NCBI GenBank assembly: GCA_963785075.1
Contig: CAWATW010000004.1
Span: 124,001 to 188,000, forward strand
Length of the DNA stretch: 64,000 nucleotides
Reading direction: 5' to 3'
Source of the DNA: JAOUGY01 sp963785075
Lineage (GTDB): Bacteria; Actinomycetota; Acidimicrobiia; Spongiisociales; ZC4RG35
Shown: positions 25,307 through 34,465 of the stretch, one piece after another
Layout: every line of letters begins with the position of its first letter
Position numbering within the stretch: the stretch's first letter is position 1
Translations under genes and position numbers: made by a program
The notes under the pieces: model-generated
What the model was told of the DNA's origin: nothing
Seen by the model: the letters and a program-made list of their open reading frames with translations, nothing else
Database searches by the model: none

Positions 25307-26368
25307 ATGGCCGACATGATCGTACCGGAGGTGATCGACGTCCGACCGGACGAGCGGTTCGACGAGGCGACCCTCGTCGACTGGATCGACGGGCGGCTCC
25401 CGGGCTCCGACCTGCCGCTCGAGGTGCATCAGTTCGGGAGAGGCAAGGCGAACCTCACCTATCTCCTACGGTTCGGCGACTCACACGAGTACGTCTTGAG
25501 GCGGCCGCCGCTCGGCCCGGTCGCACCATCGGCTCATGACATGGGGCGCGAGTACCGCGTGCTCTCGACGCTCTGGCAGGCGTTTCCGAAGGCGGCCCGG
25601 GCGTTCCTGTTCAGCGACGACGAGTCGATCATCGGAGCACCATTCTTCATCATGGAGCGACGGCACGGTGTGGTGGTGCAAAACGTCATCCCGCCGGTGT
25701 TCGGAGGTGGCGACGACGCCGTGGCGAACCACAAGCTCAGCCAAGTGGTCGTCGACACCCTCGCGGAGTTCCACGCGGTCGACCCGACGGACGCCGGTCT
25801 GTCCGATCTGGGTCGACCCGAGGGGTTCGTGGAGCGCCAGCTCAGCGGCTGGATAGGACGATGGGAGGCGGCCAAGCACGAAGACAATCCTCTGGCCGAG
25901 GATGTCGCCGGCTGGCTCTCGAAGACCATGCCGCCGTCGTCCGACGTCACGCTGCTCCACAACGACTGGCGCCTCGACAACATGGCGGTGGCGGAGGACG
26001 ATCCCGGTCGCTGTGTCGCCGTGTACGACTGGGACATGTGCACGCGTGGCGAGCCCCTCGCCGACCTCGGGACGGTCATGGCGGTGTGGCACGACCCCGA
26101 CGAAGACGTACCCGGCCTCCAGCCGATGCCCACCTCGGCCCCCGGGTTCATGCGACGCAGTGATGCAATCGCTCGCTACGGGGAACGATCGGGTCGCGAT
26201 CTGTCGCACGCCGGGTGGTACGTGGTGTTTGGCACCTTCAAGATGGCGACCATCATTCAGCAGATCTACATCCGCTGGCTGCGTGGACAGACCAAGGACG
26301 AGCGCTTCGAACCGATGGGTGAGGGCGCCCGCAGGCTCATCGAGCTGGCCGCGAGCCGCCGTCCGTGA
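25307..26368 (+). CDS. APH-like phosphotransferase (ACAD10/11 N-terminal type)
   Basis: This 353-residue aminoglycoside-phosphotransferase-fold kinase has the ATP-binding FGRGKANLTYLLRFGD and YVLRRPP (invariant Lys replaced by Arg). The Brenner-type catalytic loop is VTLLHNDWRLDNM, and the Mg site is AVYDWDMCTRGEPLADLG. Actinobacterial members resemble the kinase half of ACAD10/11, which phosphorylates 4-hydroxyacyl-CoAs, so a role in hydroxy-acid catabolism is plausible. No acyl-CoA dehydrogenase is adjacent. ATG 25307 is 6 nt after TAGCGT (25295-25300), a leaderless arrangement. Confidence 0.83.
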   Translation: MADMIVPEVIDVRPDERFDEATLVDWIDGRLPGSDLPLEVHQFGRGKANLTYLLRFGDSHEYVLRRPPLGPVAPSAHDMGREYRVLSTLWQAFPKAARAFLFSDDESIIGAPFFIMERRHGVVVQNVIPPVFGGGDDAVANHKLSQVVVDTLAEFHAVDPTDAGLSDLGRPEGFVERQLSGWIGRWEAAKHEDNPLAEDVAGWLSKTMPPSSDVTLLHNDWRLDNMAVAEDDPGRCVAVYDWDMCTRGEPLADLGTVMAVWHDPDEDVPGLQPMPTSAPGFMRRSDAIARYGERSGRDLSHAGWYVVFGTFKMATIIQQIYIRWLRGQTKDERFEPMGEGARRLIELAASRRP

Positions 26369-26402
26369 CGCCGGGTCCCTCCTGTGACGAACGAAGACAG
26401 CG

Positions 26403-27875
26403 TCACGCCGGTGGCCGACCGGGCGTGTTCAGCAGCTGATCGACTGGTGCGTACTCGTCGGTGAGGATGACGCTCTCTCCCACGTAGGCCTCGAGTGCCG
26501 CGCCCGAGAGCCCTTCGATTTCCAGCCCCAGATCGGCGGCCGACGCGATCACCGCTTCGAGGTCGATCGTCTCGTCGGAGGCCACGAGAATCACGTTCCC
26601 GCCATCGAAGTGACCATCCGGGGCAACGGCCACCACGTGCTGAAACACCTCGGACAGAGTGGCGATCTGCGATCTCGCAAACGCCATGGAGCCGTTGTCG
26701 ATCAGGTTCATCGTGTAGATGCCCGCCGGCCCGAGAACCGATTGGATCTGGGTGGCCACCTCGACGGTCGTCAGGTGCCACGGCACTGCGACTCCGCCGA
26801 AGGCATCGCCCACCACGACATCGGCCGATCGCGGTTCCAGGTCGTCGAGGGCGGTACGGGCGTCACCGGTTCTGATGACGATGTCGGGATCGTCCACGTA
26901 ACCGAGATCGGTGCGGGCGAGATCGATGAGACCGGGGTCGAGCTCCAACACGAGGCCCGTGGACCCCGGCCGGGTTGCGTCGATCCAGCGGGGCATCGTG
27001 AGGCCTCCCCCACCGATGTGGACGGCGTGTATCGGACCACTGGTCTCGGCGTTCACCGCCGCCGCGAGCATCCTCGTCGAGCGGAAGGCGAGGTGGGTGG
27101 GGTCGTCGAGATCCACGTACGAGTGCCGGACGGTGTCGAGCCACAGGGTGCGCCCCGACGGGTTGTCCGGGTCGACCTCGACCCTCGCACAGAAGTAGGC
27201 CGTCTCGATGTCACACCTGCCTGCGACAGCCGGGACCGCGAGACCGGCGACGAGTGCGAGCACAATGGGGCCTGCGATCCCGCTCGATCCACGCAGGCGA
27301 TACCACACCCATCCACCCCACAGCACGGTGGAGACGCCAACGGTGAGAACGATCACGGAAGTCCGCAGGTTGGCGATCAGCACGAAGCCCGTCACGAACG
27401 TGCCGACGATGGCTCCGGCGGTTCCGATGGCCGACATGCGCCCCACCACCTGTCCCGTCGTCCCGAGATCGGCCAGGAGGAGCTTCACGACCATGGGCGT
27501 GACGCTGCTCAGGACTGCTGCCGCCGGCAGAGCCGCGATCGCCACGAGCAACACCAGCCCCAGGACGTCACCGCCGAGAGCGGGCCCAAGCACGCGAATG
27601 AGCGGAACCGTCGCCATCCCCAACGCACCGCCGACGATGAGCGTCACCGGGAGCATGCGCTTCGAGTCGGCCTGATCGGCAAGACGCCCGCCGATGAACG
27701 CTCCGAGCGAGATCCCGGCGAGAATGGTCCCGATGATCGCCGTGAAGGTCTCGAGGGTGACTCCCGCATAGGGTGCGAGGAGTCGTCCGGCCAGAATCTC
27801 GAGCACGAGCACCTCAGCCGATGTGAAGAACACGAGTACGGCACCGAGTCGAGCAGACATGGAACCCCGAGTCAT
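26403..27875 (-). CDS. Membrane protein fused to a spermidine synthase-like domain
   Basis: This 490-residue fused MFS-like/spermidine synthase has an N-terminal membrane half (residues about 5-220) with seven to eight helices. It starts VFFTSAEVLVLEILAGRLLAPYAG, the usual opening of this family. The C-terminal half is a Rossmann methyltransferase-like domain with HAVHIGGGGLTMPRWI (SAM-type loop) and GLVLELDPGLIDLAR, and the segment DVVVGDAFGG. True polyamine synthesis is doubtful, since this fused family is of unknown substrate. Start 27875 follows GATACT by 7 nt. An ATG at 27860 is an alternative. Confidence 0.82.
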   Translation of the reverse strand: MTRGSMSARLGAVLVFFTSAEVLVLEILAGRLLAPYAGVTLETFTAIIGTILAGISLGAFIGGRLADQADSKRMLPVTLIVGGALGMATVPLIRVLGPALGGDVLGLVLLVAIAALPAAAVLSSVTPMVVKLLLADLGTTGQVVGRMSAIGTAGAIVGTFVTGFVLIANLRTSVIVLTVGVSTVLWGGWVWYRLRGSSGIAGPIVLALVAGLAVPAVAGRCDIETAYFCARVEVDPDNPSGRTLWLDTVRHSYVDLDDPTHLAFRSTRMLAAAVNAETSGPIHAVHIGGGGLTMPRWIDATRPGSTGLVLELDPGLIDLARTDLGYVDDPDIVIRTGDARTALDDLEPRSADVVVGDAFGGVAVPWHLTTVEVATQIQSVLGPAGIYTMNLIDNGSMAFARSQIATLSEVFQHVVAVAPDGHFDGGNVILVASDETIDLEAVIASAADLGLEIEGLSGAALEAYVGESVILTDEYAPVDQLLNTPGRPPA

Positions 27876-27996
27876 GGGCGCCAGTATCCCAGCGCACTGC
27901 GGTCGACCGGAGATCGCATCGGAACGACCGAGCCCGCTGAGCCCGGCTGCGATCTCGGAGTTGGAGGCGGCTCGCAACGCGGCCTTTCGGAGTCCG

Positions 27997-29142
27997 TCAA
28001 CCGATCTCCGAAACGGACACGGCGCAGCGGTTGCGTGCAGCGGAGGTCGCAGCCGCCATCACCCGCTGCGTCTGGTACGCGTCCTCGAAATCGGCCAAAG
28101 GTGCCTCGATCGGCTCCCCCGCCAGCGAACCGAGAATGTCGGCGGCTGTGTTGACGAAGGTGTGCTCGTAGCCGAGCCAGTGGCCGTCGGGCCACCAGTT
28201 CGCCATCCACGGATGGTCCTCGTCGGTCGTCACGATCGTCTTCCAACCGCGCAGGCGCCTTGGCTCTGTCGCATCGAAGACATCCAGTTCGTTCATCCGA
28301 TGGAAGTCGAAGGCGATGGCGCCGTTCTCGCCGTGTATCGCGATTCGATTCGAGTTCTTGACGCCGGTGGCGAGACGGGTCGCCTCGAAGGTGGCGAGTG
28401 CGCCCCCTGCCATCCGCGCGATGAACGCGACGGCGTCGTCCACCGTCGCTTCCACCGACAGCGCCGGGTCGCCGGGCGAGGGTCGGTCGTCGATGAACCG
28501 GTGCTCGGCGGCCCCGTCGATCTCGACGATCTCGTCATCGGTGATGAACCGGGCCATGTCGATGATGTGGGCGCCGAGATCCCCCATCGCCCCCGACCCG
28601 GCCTGCGCGGCGTCGAACCGCCACGTTCCGGATGCCTCGGGTCCGCCCCAGCCCTGGAGGTATGCCGCCCTGACGTGATAGATGCGTCCGAGACGGCCCT
28701 CTGCGACCAGTTGACGGGCCAGCGCGACCGCCGGAACCCGGCGGTACGTGAACCACGTGAAGGTCTGGAGCCGTGTCCGGGCCGCCGCGTCGCGCATCAG
28801 CCGGGCATCTTCCAGCGTGCCGGCCAGCGGCTTCTCGCAGGCCACCGCCTTGCCGGCGCCCAGGGCGGCAACGGCCTGAACTGCGTGCAGGTGATTGGGA
28901 GTCCCGATGTCGACGAGGTCGATGTCGGGATCCTCGATTGCGTCCTCCCATCGCGTCGTCCATCGATCCCAACCGAACCGTGCCGCCATCGAGGCGAGAT
29001 TGACCGCGTCCCGGCCGGCGATCAGCGAGAGGACCGGGCGAGTCGAGGTGGCGAAGAACTCGGGAACGGCCCTCCACGCATGAGAGTGGGCCTTGCCCAT
29101 GAACCGGGAGCCGAACAGGGCGATACGTGTGGTGTGCGTCAC
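27997..29142 (-). CDS. Gfo/Idh/MocA family oxidoreductase
   Basis: This 381-residue NAD(P)-dependent oxidoreductase has an N-terminal Rossmann fold (ALFGSRFMGKAHSHAWRAV, about 6-24). The conserved EKPLAGT motif reads CEKPLAGTLEDA (about 98) with the active-site Lys. The C-terminal alpha/beta domain includes GDLGAHIIDMARF with the catalytic His/Asp region. Members oxidise or reduce sugar derivatives such as inositols; the substrate is not predictable. GTG 29142 follows TAGTGT (29150-29155 on the plus strand) by 7 nt, giving a leaderless start. It is divergent from the subtilase gene. Confidence 0.87.
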   Translation of the reverse strand: MTHTTRIALFGSRFMGKAHSHAWRAVPEFFATSTRPVLSLIAGRDAVNLASMAARFGWDRWTTRWEDAIEDPDIDLVDIGTPNHLHAVQAVAALGAGKAVACEKPLAGTLEDARLMRDAAARTRLQTFTWFTYRRVPAVALARQLVAEGRLGRIYHVRAAYLQGWGGPEASGTWRFDAAQAGSGAMGDLGAHIIDMARFITDDEIVEIDGAAEHRFIDDRPSPGDPALSVEATVDDAVAFIARMAGGALATFEATRLATGVKNSNRIAIHGENGAIAFDFHRMNELDVFDATEPRRLRGWKTIVTTDEDHPWMANWWPDGHWLGYEHTFVNTAADILGSLAGEPIEAPLADFEDAYQTQRVMAAATSAARNRCAVSVSEIG

Positions 29143-29286
29143 CCCATCGACACTACGCACGTCGAACCCCATGGTCATCCGAGGAGCCCGGCGGCGACGA
29201 GTTGCGGTTCCCTCCACACCCGCCGTATGTCACATCTTCGGCGTATCTTGGTCGTGAGAGACATCCGAACAGATGGGGGCCCGTCA

Positions 29287-30495
29287 ATGGCTACGAAGAA
29301 GCAGTCTCGATCGTCCGATTCGGGGTCTGGCCGACGCCGTGTACTCGTCACGTTCAAGCCCAAAGATCGGCGCAACACCCAGGATGCCGACAAGACCGAG
29401 CTCTTCATGTCGGCGGTCGACAGCTCATTCGAGGTGGTCCCTGCCACGGCCATGGGTGCACTTCCGCCGAGCGCTCCGGTGGTCTACGACGTCAACGAGT
29501 ACCGCGCCCCGATTCTGGTCGTCGACCTCACGTCCGATCAGGTGCAGGCCCTGGAGGCGGCCGACGACGTCGCACTGGTCGAAGAAGACGGGCCCGTGTA
29601 CGCCTTTGGGCATCAGCTGGCGGTGGAAGGTGAACCGTCACTCGACGAGGAAACCATTCCTTCGGGTGTGAATCTCATCAAGGGCCCTCCCGCATGGCCA
29701 TGCTCGGAAGGCAAGGCGATCAAGGTGGCCGTGCTCGACACCGGTATCGACTACACACACCCCGATCTGGCCATCAACTACCGCGGCGGTGAGAGTTTCG
29801 TCGATGGCGAGACCGACCCGATGGACTACAACGGTCACGGCACGCACTGCGCGGGAACCATCGCAGCTGCCTTCACGGGCAGCGGCGTGGTGGGGGTGGC
29901 ACCCGGCGCATACCTGTACGCGGTGAAGGTGTTGAGCCGGTCCGGGTCCGGCGCCTGGTCGAATCTGATTGCGGGAATCGACCACGCCGTCAATGTGCGG
30001 CAAGCCCACATCCTCTCGATGAGCCTGGGAGCCCAGTCTGCTCCAAGTGCAGTCCAGGCGATGTGCGACATGGCGTGGGAGAAGGGTGCGCTGCTGGTGG
30101 CCGCGGCAGGCAATGCGGGCGGCCCGGTCGGCGCCCCCGCCCTGTTCGACTCCGTGCTCGCCGTGTCCGCCATCGACGACTCCGGGGCGTTGGCGTCGTT
30201 CTCGAATCGCGGACCCGAGGTCGAATTGTGCGCACCCGGGGTGCAGGTGCTCTCGACCGCTCCCGGGGGCGGCTATCGGAGGCTCAACGGCACCTCGATG
30301 GCCTGTCCCCACGTTGCGGGTGCGGCAGCCGTCGCCTGGGGAGCCCATCGGTGGGGTACGAACGCCGAGATCCGAGCGCTCCTTGCGTGGCGGGCCGACC
30401 TCATGGGTCGCACCGGCCGGACCGACGAATTCGGATGGGGTCGGGTCGACGCCGAAGCCGCCGCCTGCGAACTGGAGCGACCGCCGCTCGCATAG
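29287..30495 (+). CDS. Subtilisin-like serine protease, apparently intracellular
   Basis: This 402-residue S8 peptidase has the full triad: Asp151 in VAVLDTGIDYTHPDL, His184 in NGHGTHCAGT and Ser337 in LNGTSMACPHVAG, plus the oxyanion Asn276 in AAGNAGG. Residues 17-107 look like an I9-type propeptide/inhibitor domain (RRVLVTFKP ... APILVVDLTSDQVQALEAADDVALVEEDGPVYAF). There is no signal peptide; the N-terminus is basic and polar, so it is probably cytoplasmic or exported by another route. TATCTT (29244-29249) is a likely -10 and GGGGG precedes the ATG. A separate I9-like protein is encoded at 30765. Confidence 0.9.
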   Translation: MATKKQSRSSDSGSGRRRVLVTFKPKDRRNTQDADKTELFMSAVDSSFEVVPATAMGALPPSAPVVYDVNEYRAPILVVDLTSDQVQALEAADDVALVEEDGPVYAFGHQLAVEGEPSLDEETIPSGVNLIKGPPAWPCSEGKAIKVAVLDTGIDYTHPDLAINYRGGESFVDGETDPMDYNGHGTHCAGTIAAAFTGSGVVGVAPGAYLYAVKVLSRSGSGAWSNLIAGIDHAVNVRQAHILSMSLGAQSAPSAVQAMCDMAWEKGALLVAAAGNAGGPVGAPALFDSVLAVSAIDDSGALASFSNRGPEVELCAPGVQVLSTAPGGGYRRLNGTSMACPHVAGAAAVAWGAHRWGTNAEIRALLAWRADLMGRTGRTDEFGWGRVDAEAAACELERPPLA

Positions 30496-30503
30496 CACGC
30501 CAC

Positions 30504-30737
30504 ATGTCACGACCCGTGCAACAGATGCCCCCTGACGTCGATGCCGAGCTCGAGCGGCGCGGGCTGCGAGCGTCCTACGCCGACCGGCCCTTCTACCAGC
30601 GCAACGACTATCTGGCGTGGATCGGTCGCGCCGTCCGGCCCGAAACACGCCAGAAGCGTATCGATCAGATGCTCGAGGAACTGGACATCGGTGGCGCCTA
30701 CATGGGTATGGACCACCCGCCCAGCAGGAAGCCCTGA
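30504..30737 (+). CDS. Short YdeI/OmpD-associated-like protein
   Basis: This 77-residue protein matches the C-terminal signature of YdeI/OmpD-associated (bacteriocin-protection) proteins. Residues about 25-60 read SYADRPFYQRNDYLAWIGRAVRPETRQKRIDQML, close to the family pattern with a WI..A and PETR..RI core. The large N-terminal domain of YdeI is missing, so this is the small stand-alone form. It begins 8 bp after the subtilase stop and is probably cotranscribed with it. The function is unknown. Some family members confer acid or polymyxin tolerance. Confidence 0.65.
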   Translation: MSRPVQQMPPDVDAELERRGLRASYADRPFYQRNDYLAWIGRAVRPETRQKRIDQMLEELDIGGAYMGMDHPPSRKP

Positions 30738-30764
30738 CCGGCGCTCACAACCATCGGGCCTGAG

Positions 30765-31007
30765 TCACTGGAGAGCCCGCACCTCGCCGTCGGCTTCGAT
30801 ACGGAGGACGCACGCGTCTGCGATGAGCCGATCGAGGTCTGATCGATCCACACGAAGGGCTGCGGCCGAAATCGACGCCAGGTTGAACACCACGTCGAAC
30901 CCCTCGAGATCGTCGAGCGTGCGCTCGTGGTCGAAGGTCACGATCACCCTGACGCGACCGCCGCCGGCGACGGCGGCCTCCACAGTCGGATCAACTCGAT
31001 CGATCAT
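30765..31007 (-). CDS. Small I9-like (subtilisin propeptide-type) protein
   Basis: This 80-residue protein has a beta-alpha-beta pattern: RVRVIVTFDHERTLDDLEGFDVV, then ASISAAALRVDRSDLDRLIADACVLRIEADGEVRAL. The second half closely parallels the propeptide region of the nearby subtilase (PILVVDLTSDQVQALEAADDVALVEEDGPV). I9 propeptides inhibit and fold subtilases, so a stand-alone inhibitor is plausible. There is no signal peptide. ATG 31007 lies 7 nt after TAGGTT, giving a leaderless start. It is convergent with the YdeI-like gene. The family call is by pattern, not by a database match. Confidence 0.5.
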   Translation of the reverse strand: MIDRVDPTVEAAVAGGGRVRVIVTFDHERTLDDLEGFDVVFNLASISAAALRVDRSDLDRLIADACVLRIEADGEVRALQ

Positions 31008-31017
31008 CGATCGAAAC

Positions 31018-31695
31018 CTACACCGCGCCAGGAGATCCGTCAGCCAGGGGACGATGGCCATAGCGGTCCCAATGGGTCAGGGGCTCTATCGGCTTTCTCC
31101 GCGCCACACCGAAGGTGCCGGCAGGCTTCCCCATCGGCACGAGCGCCACGATCTCGAATCGGTCCGGAACGCCGAGCAAGTCCTTCAATTGGGATTGCCG
31201 GCTCCACCACACGGTGGTCAACACCGTGCCGATTCCCTTCGAGCGTGCCGCCAGCATGAAGTTCTGGACCGCCGGGTAGACACTTGCATACAGCGGTCCT
31301 ATGTCGATGGGACCATCGTCATCGTGTGGTGTGATCGAAACCCGAGGCATGAGGAACAGGACGATCGCGGCTGCATCACCGATCGTTTCGGCCAGTCTCC
31401 GTGATGCTCTCACACCTCGGTCGTACTCGTCGCGAACCGCCGGTGGCCAGTCTGGTGGAAGCGACGCTAGTTGCGCCCGTTCCCATCGCTCGTAGGCAGC
31501 CAGGTACAGCGCTGCGATGTCGGCTCTCACCATCGAATCCGTGACAACGAGGTACTGCCACGGCTGACTGTTGCCGCCGGACGGCGCCTGTTGAGCGGCG
31601 CGGAGACATGCGACGATCTCCTCGTCGCCGATCGGGTCGTCGGTGTAGCGCCGAATCGCCCGGGTGGTGAGGATGCCCTCGTAGAGCTCGATCAT
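31018..31695 (-). CDS. Nitroreductase family protein
   Basis: This 225-residue FMN-dependent nitroreductase-fold protein has TTRAIRRYTDDPIGDEEIVACLRAAQQAPSGGNSQPWQY (about 10-48) for FMN phosphate binding. YPAVQNFMLAARSKGIGTVLTT and LGVPDRFEIVALVPMGKPAG follow near the C-terminus. Members reduce nitro groups, quinones or enones with NAD(P)H; the substrate is unknown. Its ATG overlaps the TGA of the upstream enoyl-CoA hydratase-like gene, so it is part of a three-gene leftward operon with an acyl-CoA dehydrogenase-like flavoprotein. Confidence 0.87.
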   Translation of the reverse strand: MIELYEGILTTRAIRRYTDDPIGDEEIVACLRAAQQAPSGGNSQPWQYLVVTDSMVRADIAALYLAAYERWERAQLASLPPDWPPAVRDEYDRGVRASRRLAETIGDAAAIVLFLMPRVSITPHDDDGPIDIGPLYASVYPAVQNFMLAARSKGIGTVLTTVWWSRQSQLKDLLGVPDRFEIVALVPMGKPAGTFGVARRKPIEPLTHWDRYGHRPLADGSPGAV

Positions 31696-32477
31696 CGACC
31701 CTCGAACCGGGGTGTCCGCCTGGCCACGGCCGCCGCCACCGCTTCCGCATGGTCGTCGCTTGCCATCGTGGACATCTCGTAGGCGAGGGCGACGTCGAAT
31801 GCCGAGGAGAAGGCCTGCTTCATCGCCGTGTTCACGGCGAGCTTGGTGTAGCGGATTGCAAGCGGTGGGCCGTCGGCCAGGCGCTGTGCAAACTCGAGGG
31901 CGGCTTCTTCCAGCCGATCGGGAGCCACTACATGCGATACGAGTCCGAGGCGGTGCGCCTCCTGTGCCTCGATCATGTCGCCTGTCATCAAATACCGTTT
32001 GGCCAGCATCGGACCCACCAGAGCCGGCCAGATCGCCGTGCCTCCGTCGCCCGCCACCAATCCCACCCGAACGTGGGGGTCTCCGATGACGGCGTCGGAC
32101 GCCATGAACACAGCGTCACACAGCAACGCCAGCGTGGCACCGAGGCCGGCCGCCGGACCACCGACTGCCGCCACCACGGGAATCTGAAGGTCGAGGACGT
32201 TCCAGACGATTCGTCGGCCCGCTCTTCGGACTTCTTCTCTGACCAGCGGATCCCTCAACGCAGGGAACCAGGCGAAGTCCCCTCCCGCCGAGAATGCTCC
32301 GGGTCGCCCGGTGATCACGATTGCCCGGGCCGTCGACTCGGTTTGCAGCTCGGCAAAGAGACGATCGAGGTCGTCGTGCATGGCGGCATCGATCGCATTC
32401 ACCCGCGACCCTGGATGATCCAGTCGGATCGTGAGAATCGAGCCGTTTCGCTCCAGCCGCACGGTTTGGTAGCTCAT
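31692..32477 (-). CDS. Enoyl-CoA hydratase/isomerase family protein
   Basis: This 261-residue crotonase-fold protein has LTIRLDHPGSRVNAIDAAMHDDL at the N-terminus. The oxyanion motifs are RPGAFSAGGDFAWF and AVGGPAAGLGATLALLCDAVFMA. The active-site region is GLVAGDGGTAIWPALVG, in which a catalytic Glu is replaced, so hydratase activity is uncertain. The start at 32477 is taken from GGTGG 5 nt upstream; longer frames run into the next gene. It sits between an acyl-CoA dehydrogenase-like gene and a nitroreductase gene in one operon. Confidence 0.85.
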   Translation of the reverse strand: MSYQTVRLERNGSILTIRLDHPGSRVNAIDAAMHDDLDRLFAELQTESTARAIVITGRPGAFSAGGDFAWFPALRDPLVREEVRRAGRRIVWNVLDLQIPVVAAVGGPAAGLGATLALLCDAVFMASDAVIGDPHVRVGLVAGDGGTAIWPALVGPMLAKRYLMTGDMIEAQEAHRLGLVSHVVAPDRLEEAALEFAQRLADGPPLAIRYTKLAVNTAMKQAFSSAFDVALAYEMSTMASDDHAEAVAAAVARRTPRFEGR

Positions 32478-32562
32478 TGGTCCACCGTTCCCGCAGCGGC
32501 ATCGACCATTGTCGGTGTCGCTCCTCGGTAGCGCTCCGGGGATGGCCAAGGTTGCGAACTGC

Positions 32563-33696
32563 TCACAGCTGACCGTGCTCGCCGATTCCGAGGAGCGCGC
32601 GCCCGGCGACCTCCCAGGTGGGTTGTGCGACCATCATGTGCTGGGCCGCGGTGTTGACGTCGCGCAACCGTTGCTCGAGCCGACCCGTCTTGTAGACCGC
32701 CGTTCCGCCGGCAGCCCTGAACATCCGAGTGACGACATCGACCGAGGCCTCGGCGGCGTGGCTCGCCGCCATCCTCAGCCGAGCTCTCACATCGGCATCG
32801 ATCTCGCCGCCACCCAGGGCGTGGTCCCAGGCCGCCTCGGTCTCGCCTCGCAGATACGCCCTCGCAGCGCCCACCTGGGCCTCGGAACGAGCAACCGCCT
32901 CCTGGATCATCGGACGATCTGCGAGCTTGCGACGACTCCCGGTGGGAGTCTTCTCCCTCGCGAGTTCGACGAGGTCGTCGATCGCTCCCCGGGCCACGCC
33001 AACCATCACTGCGGCAACGCCGACGGCCAGGAGGCCATAGATCGGAAATCGAAAGAGGGGCTCGTCGGTCCACGGTTGATCGTCGAGGGACCACGTCCGT
33101 TCCGCGGGCACGAAGACGTTGCCCAAGATGATGTCGTTGCTCCCCGTGGCATCGAGCCCGAGGACGCTCCACGTATCCATGATCTGGACCTGGCTCGCCG
33201 GGAAGAACCCGGATCGGAGCTCATCGCTCCCCTCGACCCTGAACCCCACCGTGATCCAGTCGGCATGGAGAGACCCCGAACAGAACGTCCACCGTCCGCT
33301 GACCCGATACCCGCCATCTGCCGGGACCCCGACGCCACTGGGAGCGAGCACACCGACATTCAGACTGTGTGCGCCCTCCGCGAACACTTCGGCCGCAACA
33401 TCACGGCGCAGGAAAGCGGCGTTCAACGACGTGGTGGAGGCTATCAACACGATCCAGGCGGAAGCAGCATCACTCGAGGCGATGCGCTCCAGCACCTCGG
33501 TAGTGGCCACAGGAGGGGATGCGAAGCCGCCGAGGGCGTCCGGCAAAGCCATGCCGGTCAACCCGGACGATCGAATCGCCCCCACCACATCTGCGCTCAA
33601 GCTACCACTTGGACCGGCCGCAGGTCCAGCCTTGGCGGCGATCTCACAGAGGTGAGACGTCTGCAGTCCGAGTTCGAGGGCAGGGGGGATCGCCAT
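32563..33696 (-). CDS. Acyl-CoA dehydrogenase-like flavoprotein (HsaA/DszC type)
   Basis: This 377-residue flavoprotein has the acyl-CoA dehydrogenase fold with the C-terminal type-2 domain seen in flavin-dependent monooxygenases such as HsaA and DszC. Landmarks are MALPDALGGF, ASSDAASAWIVLIAS, YRVSGRWTFCSGSLHADWITVG, and AQHMMVAQPTWEVAGRALLG near the end. The catalytic Glu of true dehydrogenases is not identifiable. The oxygenated substrate is unknown, and a flavin reductase partner is not adjacent. TAGAAT lies upstream of the start. A TetR gene is divergent, 117 bp away, and probably regulates this operon. Confidence 0.78.
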   Translation of the reverse strand: MAIPPALELGLQTSHLCEIAAKAGPAAGPSGSLSADVVGAIRSSGLTGMALPDALGGFASPPVATTEVLERIASSDAASAWIVLIASTTSLNAAFLRRDVAAEVFAEGAHSLNVGVLAPSGVGVPADGGYRVSGRWTFCSGSLHADWITVGFRVEGSDELRSGFFPASQVQIMDTWSVLGLDATGSNDIILGNVFVPAERTWSLDDQPWTDEPLFRFPIYGLLAVGVAAVMVGVARGAIDDLVELAREKTPTGSRRKLADRPMIQEAVARSEAQVGAARAYLRGETEAAWDHALGGGEIDADVRARLRMAASHAAEASVDVVTRMFRAAGGTAVYKTGRLEQRLRDVNTAAQHMMVAQPTWEVAGRALLGIGEHGQL

Positions 33697-33813
33697 AGAT
33701 CGAATTTGATTCTATCACCCATTTTTTGAGATCTCGTCCAGATATGTGCGTCCAAGATCGAGCTCGGATACGACGACGAGAGCCGTCGCTTTCGACCATC
33801 ATCAGAACCGAAC

Positions 33814-34428
33814 ATGACCGCTCCGCTGCCGCCACCACCGACCACCCGCAAGGCGCGGGCCACCTACGAGGCCATCATCGGCGCCACCCGCGCCATCGTG
33901 AGGGCACGGGGAATCGTTTCTCCGGAGCTGATCGCCGATCACGCCCGCGTGTCACCGGCGACGTTCTATACGTACTTCTCGTCGAAGGATGAGGCGCTGG
34001 CTGCTGCGTTCGACGCCGCTCTCACCGACATGGCCTCGGACCTCGATCGATCGCTGTCGATCGAAACCCTCCTCGAAAGCGGGCTGGAGGCCACCATGCA
34101 CAACGTGGTGCGATCGGTGGTTGGCGGCTTCACCCACAACGCCAGGATCTTTCGACTTGCGATCAGCCGACTGCCGGAGTCCGATCTCGTCCGGCAGATC
34201 TACCGGCACCACGAACAGGCCATCCTGAGCAGGCTCGAACGTTTCATTCGACTTGGCGCCGCCGCCAACCTCATCCGTTCCGAGGCCCCCGAAACCCTGG
34301 CGGCGACACTGCTCGTGTCGATTCAGGGTTACCAGAATCCGCTGCTGCTCCGCCAGGGCTCGAACGCAGTGACCGAAGCCCTCGCGACGATGCTCGCCGC
34401 ACTCCTCAGGCCCGAACCCAGGGTTTAG
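33814..34428 (+). CDS. TetR family regulator
   Basis: This 204-residue TetR protein has an N-terminal HTH (ATYEAIIGATRAIVRARGIVSPELIADHARVSPATFYTYFSSKDEAL, about 15-60) and a C-terminal all-helical ligand domain. It is divergent from the acyl-CoA dehydrogenase-like operon. The intergenic region contains GAATTTGATTC (33702-33712) inside an ATAGA...TCTAT frame next to the leftward -10, a reasonable operator candidate. The inducer is unknown; a link to acyl-CoA or aromatic substrates is inferred from context. Confidence 0.87.
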   Translation: MTAPLPPPPTTRKARATYEAIIGATRAIVRARGIVSPELIADHARVSPATFYTYFSSKDEALAAAFDAALTDMASDLDRSLSIETLLESGLEATMHNVVRSVVGGFTHNARIFRLAISRLPESDLVRQIYRHHEQAILSRLERFIRLGAAANLIRSEAPETLAATLLVSIQGYQNPLLLRQGSNAVTEALATMLAALLRPEPRV

Positions 34429-34465
34429 GCCCGCCACCCTGCCCGACAATCGACGGTGGCAGGTG

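Noticed and set aside
27823..29286. Very long rightward open frame merging into the subtilase gene
   Set aside because: It runs antisense to the spermidine-synthase-like and Gfo/Idh/MocA genes, with high-GC low-stop character. The subtilase homology begins only after ATG 29287, which has its own ribosome site and a -10 upstream.
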